A stretch of 64,000 bases of DNA from the NCBI GenBank assembly GCA_020283715.1, contig JAIQCW010000130.1, positions 84,380-148,379 on the forward strand, in the 5' to 3' direction. The translations under genes were made by a program, and so were the position numbers. How positions within the stretch are numbered: the first letter of the stretch is position 1; the number at the start of each line of letters is the position of its first letter. This DNA is from Cytauxzoon felis (Eukaryota; Apicomplexa; Aconoidasida; Piroplasmida; Theileriidae). Under the pieces are notes generated by a model, which ran no database searches, was not told the DNA's origin, and saw nothing but the letters and a program-made list of their open reading frames with translations. Shown here piece after piece: positions 52,922 through 63,509 of this stretch.

Positions 52922-54445
52922 TCATCTGATTTTATTTCTGATTAGATTTTTATTTCTGATGATACGATTGCGATCGATTTTTTTAAAGTTTCTTCCGATA
53001 TTTCCTTTAAGATTTCTATTACTTTTAAAATCGAGCCAGGTTTTAGGTTTATCGATGAATCCTTTATAATCTAAAATACCATTATCATCTTCTTCATATT
53101 CATGTCTACGGAATCCGACTAGATTGGATACGATTTTGCCTCGATTTTTAACATAAGAGACATATTTTTCGCATACAGATGTTAATAGATCTTCTACCAT
53201 ATATAATGCTTTATTATAAGAATTAAAATCATTAGATGATACAGATAGATGTAGACGATCAGAAACGGGTGCAGAATTTAATGGTTTACCTTTAATAGTT
53301 AAATCAACTTTATTATTAGAATTTTTCATAATATATTCAATATTAGTATTATTAATACCTAAGATAGAACCTGTAACATCAAAATCAGGTTCATATGAAA
53401 AGAGTTCAATTAATTCAAATCTACACATACGTTTAATATCTTTTTTATTTGTAATACCAATAACATGTTCAACACCATTAATATATAATGGTCTAGTTTT
53501 AGATGAGATAATAATATTATCATCATCAGATATTCTATTATGTGATTGTATATTTGTAAATCTATCATTATTATATAAATTTGTTTTATTATTCTTTATA
53601 AATAATCCATTTAATGTTTCACCTGGTTTAAGTAATACACATCTTAATGTACCTATACCATTTAATATTATACCATCAAGATCATCTATAGCTATACGTG
53701 TACAATTAGGATCTGTTACTATTAATTCTGCTGCTGGATATTCATTTGATATAGATATACCATGGACACCAGAATAATATGAGAATAATTCCCTCAAATC
53801 TGATTCAACCAACTCATATGATATTGTATTATTCTCTATATATACAGCTAACCTATTATTACCATATTGATTATTTAAATTCATACCCCAATCATTCGAT
53901 GATGTTGTTAACATCATTGATTGATTAGGTATTATTACAGATGATGATGTATTTAATCCATTATGTTGTGGAATCATCATATTAGATGATGGACCTATAT
54001 TATTAGGTTGTGATACCATCATATTAGATTGAGACATCATCATACCGGGTGGTAACAATACACGATGTGATGTATCACCATTACCATTATTTATAGGTGG
54101 AGGAATCGTAGCATTTGGATGTGTATTATTATTACCATATGGACCACCAATCATCATTGGTTGAGGATGTATATTCATCATCGGATGTAAAACACCACCA
54201 CCCATCATCATCTGATGCTTATGGATCATATCTGGACCAACACCACCATTATATATACCATGGGCCAATGACTGCTGATATACATCACCCTTACCATATA
54301 CATAACTAGGTGGTACACCGTGTCCATACATATCTATTATACCCCTTCTCTTTAGGATTATTAAAGTGGCTGTTAAATATAAAATTACACTACTAATCAC
54401 AACGAAACTTTTTAAATATTTCCCTACAATATATCTTATACACAA
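52922..54445 (-). CDS. RNA-binding protein with RRM-like and KH-like regions
   Basis: The frame is open from 54445, but the real start may be at residue 39 (MYGHGVPPSYVYGKGDVYQQ), since the preceding 38 residues are a hydrophobic, basic leader that could be spurious or a signal anchor. Residues about 40-200 are Met/Pro/Asn/Gly-rich. An RRM-like region begins at RLAVYIENNTISYELVESDL then ELFSYYSGVHGISI. A KH-like unit lies at about 350-425: FDVTGSILGINNTNIEYIMK, VDLTIKGKPL and LHLSVSSNDFNSYNKALYMV. The tail is strongly basic. RNA binding is inferred from these partial domains. Confidence 0.6.
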   Translation of the reverse strand: MCIRYIVGKYLKSFVVISSVILYLTATLIILKRRGIIDMYGHGVPPSYVYGKGDVYQQSLAHGIYNGGVGPDMIHKHQMMMGGGVLHPMMNIHPQPMMIGGPYGNNNTHPNATIPPPINNGNGDTSHRVLLPPGMMMSQSNMMVSQPNNIGPSSNMMIPQHNGLNTSSSVIIPNQSMMLTTSSNDWGMNLNNQYGNNRLAVYIENNTISYELVESDLRELFSYYSGVHGISISNEYPAAELIVTDPNCTRIAIDDLDGIILNGIGTLRCVLLKPGETLNGLFIKNNKTNLYNNDRFTNIQSHNRISDDDNIIISSKTRPLYINGVEHVIGITNKKDIKRMCRFELIELFSYEPDFDVTGSILGINNTNIEYIMKNSNNKVDLTIKGKPLNSAPVSDRLHLSVSSNDFNSYNKALYMVEDLLTSVCEKYVSYVKNRGKIVSNLVGFRRHEYEEDDNGILDYKGFIDKPKTWLDFKSNRNLKGNIGRNFKKIDRNRIIRNKNLIRNKIR

Positions 54446-55180
54446 TCTAGGAAACTCTAAATCTATTCTAATTATTATCTAATTAACAGGATTAAGATGC
54501 AAACACACAACTAACAACGATTTATAATATTTTTCTCAGAAAAATATATACGTTCTCAATGAACAAATATAATAATAACAACTTATTTTTTCTATTTTCT
54601 CAAATCAACCTTGTGATATTTTAATTCGATCCCATCGACAAATATTTCAATCTTAAAAACCATCAGCTGCACTTGATTTTAAACACAGAAACTGTTATTT
54701 AATTTAATTTACAAACAACAATAAGATTATATATTTATATTTTTTTCACTCTAATAACAGTTCTATTATTCTACTGGATAGTGTATAATACAAATTTAAA
54801 TACTCTGACCGTGGGGACTTGAGTCTAAACCAATCTGCAGCGCCACATTCAAATGGGGCCATACCATTCCATGTCAATGACTCGGATAATCCAATTAACA
54901 TGGTCACCTACTACACATTTAATTATAAATCATATATCTATCTCATTAAATCTAATTGGTATCATATCCATACATAGACGTCAACATGCGGGACGCGGAT
55001 CTACCATAGACCAAAATCCATCTAAATAACAAACTCCAGTGAAATTAACATGAAATTTAGTGATAGTTAATTAATTTAAAGCTAAATATAAATTTATATA
55101 ATTTTTGTTCGATCAATAATAAATTTGCGATTTTTTTTTCGAGTTGTACCTCTTACACACCTATACCCTCTATATACTAA
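54446..55180. other. Intergenic stretch without a supportable gene
   Basis: About 735 bp, AT-rich, with no long open frame, no cassette repeat and no splice pattern that I could join. It lies between a minus-strand RNA-binding gene and a minus-strand Nas2-like gene. Confidence 0.45.
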
Positions 55181-55459
55181 TCAACCGCCACTTTCTCTAT
55201 ACTGTTGGTGTAGTAAATGTAATTCCTTCTCAATTTCAAGTGTGATCTTGTCATAGTCGTTTTTGAGGCATGCAATTTTACCCCTTGCGTCTCGTATTGC
55301 GTAAATATCTATATCATTCCTAGGAAATTGCTCTTCATCGACCAATGGACCAGTTAAACCAACACCTTTACACTCATCACTATTTAAAAAACTCAACAGA
55401 GCATCAATTTCGAGCTCTATGTCCTTCCTCTTCTTGTCCAACTCCAGTATGTGTGACAT
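55181..55459 (-). CDS. Nas2/PSMD9 N-domain protein (proteasome assembly chaperone)
   Basis: A single exon of 92 residues from MSHILELDKKRKDIELEIDA. The helical hairpin of the Nas2 N-domain is clear: GVGLTGPLVDEEQFPRNDID followed by YAIRDARGKIACLKNDYDKI. PSMD9/Nas2 normally has a C-terminal PDZ domain and helps assemble the proteasome base by binding Rpt5. Here the frame ends right after the N-domain (HLLHQQYRESGG), and no PDZ exon was found downstream. It may be a reduced form, or a further exon lies beyond 55181. Confidence 0.75.
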   Translation of the reverse strand: MSHILELDKKRKDIELEIDALLSFLNSDECKGVGLTGPLVDEEQFPRNDIDIYAIRDARGKIACLKNDYDKITLEIEKELHLLHQQYRESGG

Positions 55460-55718
55460 GATTAGAATCTTCTTCTAAAACAAATTTATACACAAACACA
55501 CAAATTAAATTCTAACAAATTTAAATTACAAAGTTACATTAGCTATTTGTTAAAACATTTTAATTATATGTCTATTCTATATCATGGAATCCCCCAGCGG
55601 TCACTCTCGTCTTTCCATACACCCCTAGAGACTTCGTATATATATATATTTATTCCCTGAAAATGTCCAGCATCTATTGACGCTTATTAAATAAAAAATT
55701 TGCTGTCAAACGACTAAA

Positions 55719-58161
55719 ATGATCTTAATAGACAGATTATCCAGAGAATGTCATCGCAAATTCACCGTAAGTCCATTTTACACCTCTAAATATCTGCCCA
55801 TAGAGATCATTCGCATATTATCGATTTCACAAACATATCGGTAAAGGGAATTGGAATCGTTATATAGAGCGCTATACTAAGCCGAGAAGTATAGAAAATA
55901 CACAAAGACTTATATTTAATTACAAGGCATCATATAAAGCAGCTAAAAATTCAGCCTCTTATCTATGGGATTTACCGAAAAAAATCGCAAAAGCCACCTG
56001 TTCTAACGATCTACTTGATGCCTGGGTACTATACAGGTACACATTTTAAATTCCATCTACGATAAGGAAACTTCCACTGCTTCACCGATGTTAAAACCTC
56101 TGTTCCACTCGCCTCCACCGTAGGTCCTGCAGACAGCTTCTCTATTTACCTATCTCTAAAGAGTATAGCCACTCCCGGAGATCGTGGCGGAAGTGTAGTT
56201 ATTGGACCTCGAGTGGAGAACCCGTAGCTGATCTCAGGGAAGCGGAGGGGGAGGTAAATAGAGAAGCTGTCTGCAAGACGACCTCAAGTGGAGCAGACAA
56301 ACTCTCGCTTATAATATTAGCTTTTAAATATATTATTATTTCTAGACATAAGAAGAAAAAATTGTATCATTATGTATTAGCATTGAGACGTTTGAATGAT
56401 ATTAAAGTACTGGATGTATCGGATTGGCGATTCAAGTTATTAACTAGTCGTTTATTGAAACGTAGTAAATATTTTATTGGTAATTATTGTAGTGTTTTTT
56501 ATTCCCATTTATCTTTATAGATTTACCCAGTATATGTTATTTTTTGAGCAATTTGAAGGCTATTGATATATTGGATAGATTATCTGTACGTTTATATGAA
56601 AGGATTAATGATTATACGGCTGATCAATTATGTAAGATCGCTTATTCATTTGGTAATTGTCGATTACATAATAAGCATTTATTTTCATTAATATCTAAAC
56701 GTTTACAAAATATCATTCAATATACTTCTAATAAATCATTAACTAATATTATTGAGGTATATTTAAATAAATATATAATTATGGGGCGCATCATGAAACA
56801 TAATTACAGGCTTGTGGTAAATCTTTGATATATAATTTTGGGTTGTTTAAGTGTATATCATTGGAATTGCAGCGTAGGATGAGTAGTGAATATATAAATG
56901 AAGTATTAAATGATATGTCTGTATCTTTTAGTATTAATAAGTATAATCATTCATTGATTGATTTATCATCGATTGAAATTGATAGGAGGAATAGTAGTAT
57001 TAGTACATTTAATGATATGTTTAATTTGGGTAAGTTATGGGGTTGGGTTGAAAAATTCATTTTAAATTAAATGTTAATTAATTAAATTTAGCTATGGGGT
57101 TTTCATTATTAAAAGTACAAGATTTAAATTTGTTAAATTATATATCTAATGCATTAATTGATAAAATTAATAAATCTACTAGAGGTTTGATTTATTTAAT
57201 GGTGATAATTAACCCCATTTTTAGATGATTTTATCGATCCGAATCTAGTTTGTAAATCATTAAATATATACCATACATTGAAAATCAATGATTTAAAGTT
57301 ATTCAATACTGTATGTACTTTGATTACATAAACTAATTTACCACATTAGATATTAGAAAATGTGTATAAAAAACCCTATAATTACCCCATTTATTGGTAT
57401 ATTTTACCCCATTATAATAAATTTATATTTAGTATAACTGATGTATGTAAAATATTATCATTTCTATTACCCAGGGATATACCAACTATTCATCATGTAT
57501 GTTGACTGAAATTCATGCAATTATCATCCACATACTACAACTCACTTCATCCATTTCATTCAGAAATTTTCTGCTCTGGCAAATTACATGAAGACTCACA
57601 CGAATTCAATGAATAATACCTCTGTAAGTAATCCCCATATATTAATTAATTTTCAACCCCCACAATTCATATAGTTGTGTAATTATGCGGTATTTGTATA
57701 TAAGGCAAGCACTGATAGTGCATGGAAATCCAATATATTGGATGAAATAAAGTATAAATTTGTCCAGAATAACATAACTGACTATACATTTTATGATGTA
57801 CCAAAAATGATGGAAATTTTATCAAATTACAACAAAATAAACGAAGATGTATTTAATATATTCAAAAAGGGTATATATCGCATCATTGATCAATTAGAAC
57901 CATGTGATTATATGAGGCTAACTAGATTATTGGTATGATTATTAAACACCATAAAATCGTTATTTTTCAGAGAAAATTGAAAAAAATGGGGTTAAATGAT
58001 GTAAAATTAAATAATTTATTGGGCAAATCTATATTAAATCGTTGGGAAGAATTTAATATAAAACAATACCATATAATTATAAGAGATTTAATATTATCGG
58101 GTGGATTACAACAATCAATAATTAAAGAATTATGGGGACATAACAAGTATTTATCAAATTA
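55719..58161 (+). CDS. Putative organellar helical-repeat (RAP/FASTK-like) protein, many exons
   Basis: ATG at 55719 (MILIDRLSRECHRKFT). A short intron, then RSFAYYRFHKHIGKGNWNRY and KNSASYLWDLPKKIAKATCS. The next intron (about 56036-56345) carries a GC-rich repeat. Further exons read HKKKKLYHYVLALRRLNDIK, DLPSICYFLSNLKAIDIL, NDYTADQLCKIAYSFGNCRL, LNDMSVSFSINKYN, NYAVFVYKASTDSAWKSNIL and VKLNNLLGKSILNRWEEFNI, ending LWGHNKYLSN at 58161. About ten introns are each 37-90 nt. Helix-pair repeats like DQLCKIAYSFG resemble apicomplexan RAP-type mitochondrial RNA proteins; this is tentative, and no RAP domain was recognised. Exon joins in the middle are approximate. Confidence 0.55.
56095..56300. 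repeat. Hairpin-cassette repeat in a helical-repeat gene intron
   Basis: Arms and core: ctgcagacagcttctctatt, ctctaaagag, gccactcccggagatcgtgg, agctgatctcagggaagc, gtaaatagagaagctgtctg, cctcaagtgg. The stretch 56142-56250 is almost identical to the repeat at 60628-60750, which implies recent copying or conversion. Confidence 0.9.
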
Positions 58162-58274
58162 AATATATCAACATTTATTCATAGGTATAATAAAGGGTTC
58201 AGAATCAATGTATAGCAACACCATAAAAATAATACTAATATGCTATCACTCAACACTATTATACATACCATTTC

Positions 58275-58550
58275 ATTCGTCGTTCCACCTGAGGTTACAA
58301 CCTTATATTCGTCTTGCAGACAGCTTCCTTTATTTATCTCACCTCGACTCCCATAGATCGTCTCGGATTCCACTCGAGGTCCAATCACTACCTTCCTCAC
58401 TGCCACGATCTCTGGGAGTGGCTCTACTCTTTAGAGATAGATAATTAGAAGAGGCCACCACGGCGAGTGGAAGGATAGTTGGATGTAACCTCACGTGGAG
58501 TGGCAAGTGGAAGAAGAGTCGGATTGGACTTCGGGTGAATGTCCAGTGGT
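58275..58550. repeat. Hairpin-cassette repeat, intergenic
   Basis: Cassettes gtcttgcagacagc, cgactcccatagatcgtctc, ccacgatctctgggagtggc, ctctttagag, ccaccacggcgagtgg, with cact-gaggtc ends. Located between the helical-repeat gene and uS17. Confidence 0.85.
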
Positions 58551-58624
58551 AAGACATGTGCATATGGGCGTTACGATAATAATGACTAAAATTATAGATT
58601 AAGATTTAAATGAGATTAATTTGA

Positions 58625-59189
58625 TTAAAACAATCTGAATTGTTTACGTGGGTTACCAAAGATTTCATTTTTTTCGACTTTGAGTACATTGAACCTTACG
58701 GTTTTGGAGAGTGGTCTGCATTGCCCAACTGTAACAATGTCACCAGCTTTAACTTCGAAACAGGGCGAGCAGTGGCATGGGATATTCCTATGCCTCTTCT
58801 CAAAACGATTATATTTATTAACATAATGGAGATAATTTACTCTCATTATGATAGTGCGTTTCATTTTTGTTGATAAAACCATACCCCTATAATGAAAATA
58901 ATTATAAATATATAAAATAGTCGAACATACTTTATTAATCTACCACGTATAGATATATTACCAGTAAATGGGCACTTCTTATCTATATATGTACCTTCCT
59001 TTGCTTCCTTTGGGGTCACAAAGCCCATACCAATATCCTTATAGTATCTAGACCTTCTGCCCAATTTCTGCAACTTTTTAATACTAACAGTTGGCTGTTT
59101 TTGATAAGCTTTATATACCTAAAATGTAGTTGGAATATGAGCATGTAAATATATATCGACAACCATACCTGCGCCTGGGATCTATCCAT
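58625..59189 (-). CDS. RPS11: 40S ribosomal protein uS17 (RPS11)
   Basis: ATG at 59189 begins a first exon of seven codons (MDRSQAQ). After an intron of about 50 nt comes [20 protein letters not shown], then [20 protein letters not shown] and [18 protein letters not shown]. The last exon encodes [37 protein letters not shown] and [20 protein letters not shown], ending [11 protein letters not shown]. Length and motifs are those of cytosolic uS17, which contacts 18S rRNA. The tiny first exon is typical of ribosomal protein genes. Confidence 0.95.
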
Positions 59190-59298
59190 GGTTTATAAAA
59201 ATACGAAATTTATCAACAACAACTTCAATCTAACATTAAATTAATAATTTAAAAGTTATATTTAAAACTGTTATAACCGATGAATTCAATTTAATTAA

Positions 59299-59571
59299 AT
59301 GTATGCCATTTATCATACATGGGGTGAGGAGATGATAGACACCAAGGCGTTGGTAACAGTCACATGGATGGGGGATTTAGTTATGTTTATTGTAAGAAAT
59401 ATTGTACACAATAGTAATTTAATAATATTAATATATATAACTTTTTATAAACTTTCCAATTCATCAACCTTCCATTTGAAAAGTATCGACCTTTACCGAG
59501 ATATACCCACCTTCATGAAATGGGCTCTTAAACCTGGCCTAGGAACGAGTTCACTGGTTTATTATAAATAA
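59299..59571 (+). CDS. Small hypothetical frame, uncertain
   Basis: Ninety residues from ATG 59299 (MYAIYHTWGEEMIDTKALVT) with one hydrophobic stretch (LIILIYITFYKL) and a basic C-terminus (LKPGLGTSSLVYYK). It lies between uS17 and mL43 in a compact gene cluster. Base use resembles nearby exons, and a GTAAGA/ACAATAG pair (about 59391-59413) might mark a tiny intron. No family recognised; it may be a chance frame. Confidence 0.3.
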   Translation: MYAIYHTWGEEMIDTKALVTVTWMGDLVMFIVRNIVHNSNLIILIYITFYKLSNSSTFHLKSIDLYRDIPTFMKWALKPGLGTSSLVYYK

Positions 59572-59719
59572 TATAATTATTTATACATTATTATTCCACA
59601 ATTAAAACGATATAATCATCGACTACTATTTTTTCAAAACTCACTTAATGTGTATTTTAGCCACACATTATAAACTGCCGTATCCAGTTTACGTATTAAA
59701 ATGAATATATTATTACCTC

Positions 59720-60450
59720 ATGTCAACATTAGGGGTATGGCAACTACAGTCTGTGATTTTAAAGTACAGTGAAACGGGTCATAGCAGCCGAGGTCTTAGA
59801 TATTATTTGCATCACTTATTGGATTCCTTCAAGCGCAGGAATCCACAGATTGATATTACCATAAAACATGAACAATATGAATTGCCTACCGCGACATTTA
59901 GGTACGTTCATCTACTAGACACGTTCCCATAGCACTCTTTCATCACCACCTTTCATTCACTGATCATACCTTTAGTTACAGAGATGGCTCCAAGTATGAG
60001 ATTAGTTTAAAGGACTTGGAAGCACGGCATATAGAGGAAGTGATGCAGTTTCATAGAGATTCGGCTGGTAGTATGGAGTATATGAAGCATGGACAATCAA
60101 AGGTATGGACAACCAATAGGTCTATACAGGTATGTTTCCATAGCATTTTTCTACATTTTACACTCATCTAGGGGCTATGGAATCCAACAATATCAAGTCA
60201 ATTGAACGCATTGTCGTGGTTCAAGGGCAAGGGCGGTAATCCAACCGGTCGGAAATTAAACAGCAAATCACTGCCAAAATATACCGCAAAGTCATTAAAT
60301 TTATGCTATGAAGCAGTAAAAGGTCTAGGCCGTTGGGGTGATGAAAAAATTTTCACCAAAGGATGGGACCAAAATTATCTCAAGAATATTTTTCTACACC
60401 CATTCATAAATGATGAATTAAACACAATGAAATTCAGCAGACAGAAATGA
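59720..60450 (+). CDS. Mitochondrial ribosomal protein mL43
   Basis: Three exons with introns at about 59902-59975 and 60130-60171. Exon 1 encodes MSTLGVWQLQSVILKYSETG, then HSSRGLRYYLHHLLDSFKRR, the core of the L51/S25/CI-B8 thioredoxin-like domain. Exon 2 gives YRDGSKYEISLKDLEARHIE and exon 3 GLWNPTISSQLNALSWFKGK, matching the mL43 signature of a Gln-Gly-x-Trp-x-Pro block (IQGLWNP). The extra C-terminal region of about 70 residues (TAKSLNLCYEAVKGLGRWGD) is longer than in human mL43. It sits in the large subunit of the mitoribosome. Confidence 0.85.
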
Positions 60451-60544
60451 AACCACTCTCTCTATGTAAATTATATCGTAATTTATTACACTTATTCTTA
60501 TTTTATCGACTGCCATCCACTGAATGACCCTTTACCATACCTTA

Positions 60545-60775
60545 CACTCCCACCTTTCGTCGACTTGCATACAGCTCTGCACCTGAGGTCCAATCCACCT
60601 ACTCTTCCACTCGGCGTGGAGCCTTCTTCTAATTACCTATCTCTAAAGAGTATAGCCACTCCCGGAGATCGTGGCGGAAGTGTAGTTATTGGACCTCGAG
60701 TGGAGAACCCGTAGCTGATCTCAGGGAAGCGGAGGGGGAAGTAAATAGTGAAGGCTCCACGGCAAGTGGAAACAA
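60545..60775. repeat. Hairpin-cassette repeat next to the antigen-like cluster
   Basis: Contains ccactcggcgtggagcc, ctctaaagag, gccactcccggagatcgtgg, cctcgagtgg, agctgatctcagggaagc and ctccacggcaagtgg. From 60628 to about 60750 it is almost identical to 56142-56250. The open frame of the next gene begins inside its last cassette. Confidence 0.9.
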
Positions 60776-61749
60776 AGACAGATTCCTTATTGAAAAGTGT
60801 TGGTACTACTGAAATTACTCATGACAATAGTACTGGTGCTCAAGCTGCTCTTGATGCTAAGAAGGCGATTAACTTCGATACCTCTGGAGAAATCGCGAAA
60901 TATCTTAATCATGGCACCACTGGTGTTGCCAAGAAACTTGGAGAGGTTTTTACTGATTGGCCAGATACAGGTGCAGCTGAAGAAGTTAAAATTGCTGGTA
61001 TTGTAGCTTTAGATATATTTAGTGTCATTGGAGTAGCGGGTTTAATTGCTATTATTATCCTTTGTGTAACTCTAGATCTACATGATGAAGGTGTTCTGGA
61101 AATTACAGGGAAGCTTGGAGGATATTTCGCATTCACTTCTCTCATTCCCATATTTGGTGGTATTTTAATCGCCAATCATAATGAGAAGGTTCAGCTTAAA
61201 AAGTCTACCATCAAGTTGAAAACTGATAGCAGTGATACTGCTCTTACTGCAGAAGAAATCCAAGACTTAGGATGGGCTACTAATGCTAGTGATCATCAAT
61301 TTGATAAAGTTGCTGATATAGTTAGGTCGAATTTTGTGGCTGTTATGGGAAGATTATCATTACCTTTTTCAATTGAAACAACTTTTGGTTAGGCTAGGAG
61401 CAAGATTGCGGCAAATGGTGAAGCACCTGATAGTGAAACAAATGCAGCCGCTATTAATATTTATCTTAACAATAGCAGTAGTGGTCAAGGTAGTCAAGTT
61501 AAATCTAAACTTAGTACCGCCCAAACTGAACTAAATAAAATTACCAGTACTGCCGGTGATAATAAAACTGCAGATGCTGGGTATATACAAGCTGCGTTAG
61601 GCCATATTAATCAAGCAAAAACTACTGCTGAAGGAGATACAGATACTGCTACTCAAGCCAATCGTGAAAAAACTAAAGAATGGATCCAAACTTTAATTAA
61701 TGAATTTTCTGGAGTAGGCAATGATACAATCTGTTGTATTACAAATTAA
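60776..61749 (+). pseudogene. Antigen-like family member, broken by an in-frame stop
   Basis: The frame KTDSLLKSVGTTEITHDNST continues through NHGTTGVAKKLGEVFTDWPD, two hydrophobic segments (FSVIGVAGLIAIIILCVTLD and YFAFTSLIPIFGGILIANHN) and a helical region, then meets TAG at 61390-61392. The same frame continues beyond (ARSKIAANGEAPDSETNAAA then TKEWIQTLINEFSG) to a stop at about 61749. No start codon precedes it except within the repeat. Composition is richer in Ala, Thr, Gly and in G+C than neighbouring genes. It recalls the large Thr/Ala/Asn-rich antigen-like family of T. equi-type piroplasms (recollection only). It may be a decayed gene; an intron hiding the stop is possible. Confidence 0.5.
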
Positions 61750-61794
61750 AAGACTAAAAATTCAACTTTGAAACTAAATGAGCACATGACTGGT

Positions 61795-62583
61795 AAAACT
61801 TATCGGATAATAGTGGTACTCCTACTGCTTATAGTACTTCTAGTGGTTTCGGACAGAAAGTTAACGACGCTAGAAAGAAGGTTGATTCCAGCCTAGGTGG
61901 TACTTCTGTTGTAGCAGATGCGAATTCACTGAAAACTGCCCTAAGTACCACTACAGGTGAAATAAAAGAGGTTGTTGACTACTGGGATACAAATATTGAC
62001 AAAATTGGTCCTGGAAATCCTCCCAATGAGGGTAAAGATCATGCTTCTAATCAAACAGCCAAGAACGCAATTGATGTGATAAAAAGATATACGGAAAATA
62101 CTTCAGATCCAGCTTATAGTACTATAGGTCAACATGATACTGCTGCTAATGCTGCTCCTTCCAAGTGGATGAACTGGAATAAACCTTAATGATGCCAGTG
62201 ATGAAATGACGGTTACTGGTAATCAAGCTGAAGCAAATTCGAATGGTAAAGTTGTGGAGGAGCTTACAAACCAAGCTAAATCTAAAGGTCAATCTGCTGC
62301 TACTAATGTTCAAACTGCTAACGCCATTAATAGTCAACTTTCTAATAGTACAAATGCTAGACAAAAGCTTAAAGATGCCCACGATCAACTTAAAACATTA
62401 TCTGGAGCTACTCAGGCTGCAGACGCTGCAACTGCAGCGGAAGGTGCTGTTAAAAAACTTGAACAGGCTAAGAATGACTTAGGTGCTGGTAATACTAATG
62501 CCAAAGTATGGATATATGTATTGATTGATAAATACAATGGAATAGGTTCACATATGGATGATTATAACCATTTGGTTTGTTGA
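61795..62583 (+). pseudogene. Antigen-like fragment with a frameshift
   Basis: One frame reads SGFGQKVNDARKKVDSSLGG through AIDVIKRYTENTSDPAYS to a stop at about 62187. The next frame continues the same style (NLNDASDEMTVTGNQAEANS, then AATAAEGAVKKLEQAKNDLG) to a stop at 62583. Ala/Thr/Lys/Gln-rich helical repeats dominate, suggesting coiled coil. The frameshift near 62180 breaks the gene unless a cryptic intron exists. It is collinear with and similar in style to the flanking fragments, so the region may hold one decayed long gene or tandem members. Confidence 0.45.
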
Positions 62584-62618
62584 GAGTTTAATATTATAGA
62601 CTGTGGACATGGAACGAA

Positions 62619-63479
62619 GTGATGCAAATCATAGGAAGTAATCCTTCTAGTACTACTACTGCAACAGTTACAATAAGAGTTGATAGCAGTAATGGTACAC
62701 TAACTATTACTAAAGATAATAATTGTACTGAGAAATCTGATACCGATAATCCTAGTCCTGGTTGGACTAAAAAAACATATACACCTAAAAGTGGAACAAT
62801 TACTATAAGTGTTACGCCTTCTGGAAATAATAAAGGTCTTGAAGAAGCTATTAAAAACGAGAAAACGGCTGTTGAAGAATTAAATCATTATACAAATAAT
62901 GATAATCATGAGGTTTTGAGGTTAAAGAAGGATACCAACTTCTATATTTATTATATGACTAATACTGGCAATAATAACTGGAAGAAATATGGCGGTACTA
63001 TTAACAATGCACAAGATGCTGTTAGTACTGTAATTAACAATGAGCTTAGTAATAGGGTGGAAATTCAATTGGAAAGGACGACCAATCAAAATTACGGTTT
63101 AATTGATGTTTCCGACAAACAAATTAATGTTGCAGATGCTACATCAGTTCCTGGTTACACTGGATATAAACATTCTAGAACTGCCAGTGGTGGATTCACT
63201 ATAGAAAAGATTAGGTATAAAGGATCTGAGATAGGAGGTATTGTACCTACTGGTGGAACTATTCCAAATGTCGACGAAGTTAATGTGTATTACGATCAAA
63301 CTGATTCCGAGCTTAAGAAACCTCTACTTCTGTACACTAAAACTACTGGTGGTAATTATACATATTATGGAAGGGGTATGAAGAACTTCCAAATGCACTG
63401 GAGAGACCTACGTCCAGGTGAAACTACTGAATTAACTGCCGATGACCTTAAACCTCATCTTTATATGATGTCTAGATGA
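62619..63479 (+). CDS. Antigen-like family member (T. equi-type repeated domain)
   Basis: An open frame of 286 residues (MMQIIGSNPSSTTTATVTIR), possibly the 3' part of a longer gene. Repeat-like beta-rich modules are visible: HEVLRLKKDTNFYIYYMTNT then GNNNWKKYGG, VPGYTGYKHSRTASGGFTIE with KIRYKGSEIGGIVP, VNVYYDQTDSELKKPLLLYT with TTGGNYTYYGR. The order Gly-Tyr...His, Gly-Phe-Thr...Ile-Lys-Tyr-Lys, Val-Tyr-Tyr...Pro-Leu-Leu...Tyr-Tyr matches, from memory, domains of a large hypothetical family in T. equi. Surface or secreted location is inferred; no signal peptide is visible here. Confidence 0.5.
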   Translation: MMQIIGSNPSSTTTATVTIRVDSSNGTLTITKDNNCTEKSDTDNPSPGWTKKTYTPKSGTITISVTPSGNNKGLEEAIKNEKTAVEELNHYTNNDNHEVLRLKKDTNFYIYYMTNTGNNNWKKYGGTINNAQDAVSTVINNELSNRVEIQLERTTNQNYGLIDVSDKQINVADATSVPGYTGYKHSRTASGGFTIEKIRYKGSEIGGIVPTGGTIPNVDEVNVYYDQTDSELKKPLLLYTKTTGGNYTYYGRGMKNFQMHWRDLRPGETTELTADDLKPHLYMMSR

Positions 63480-63509
63480 GGTGATGTTAATGAATTTTAA
63501 ATATCTTTA

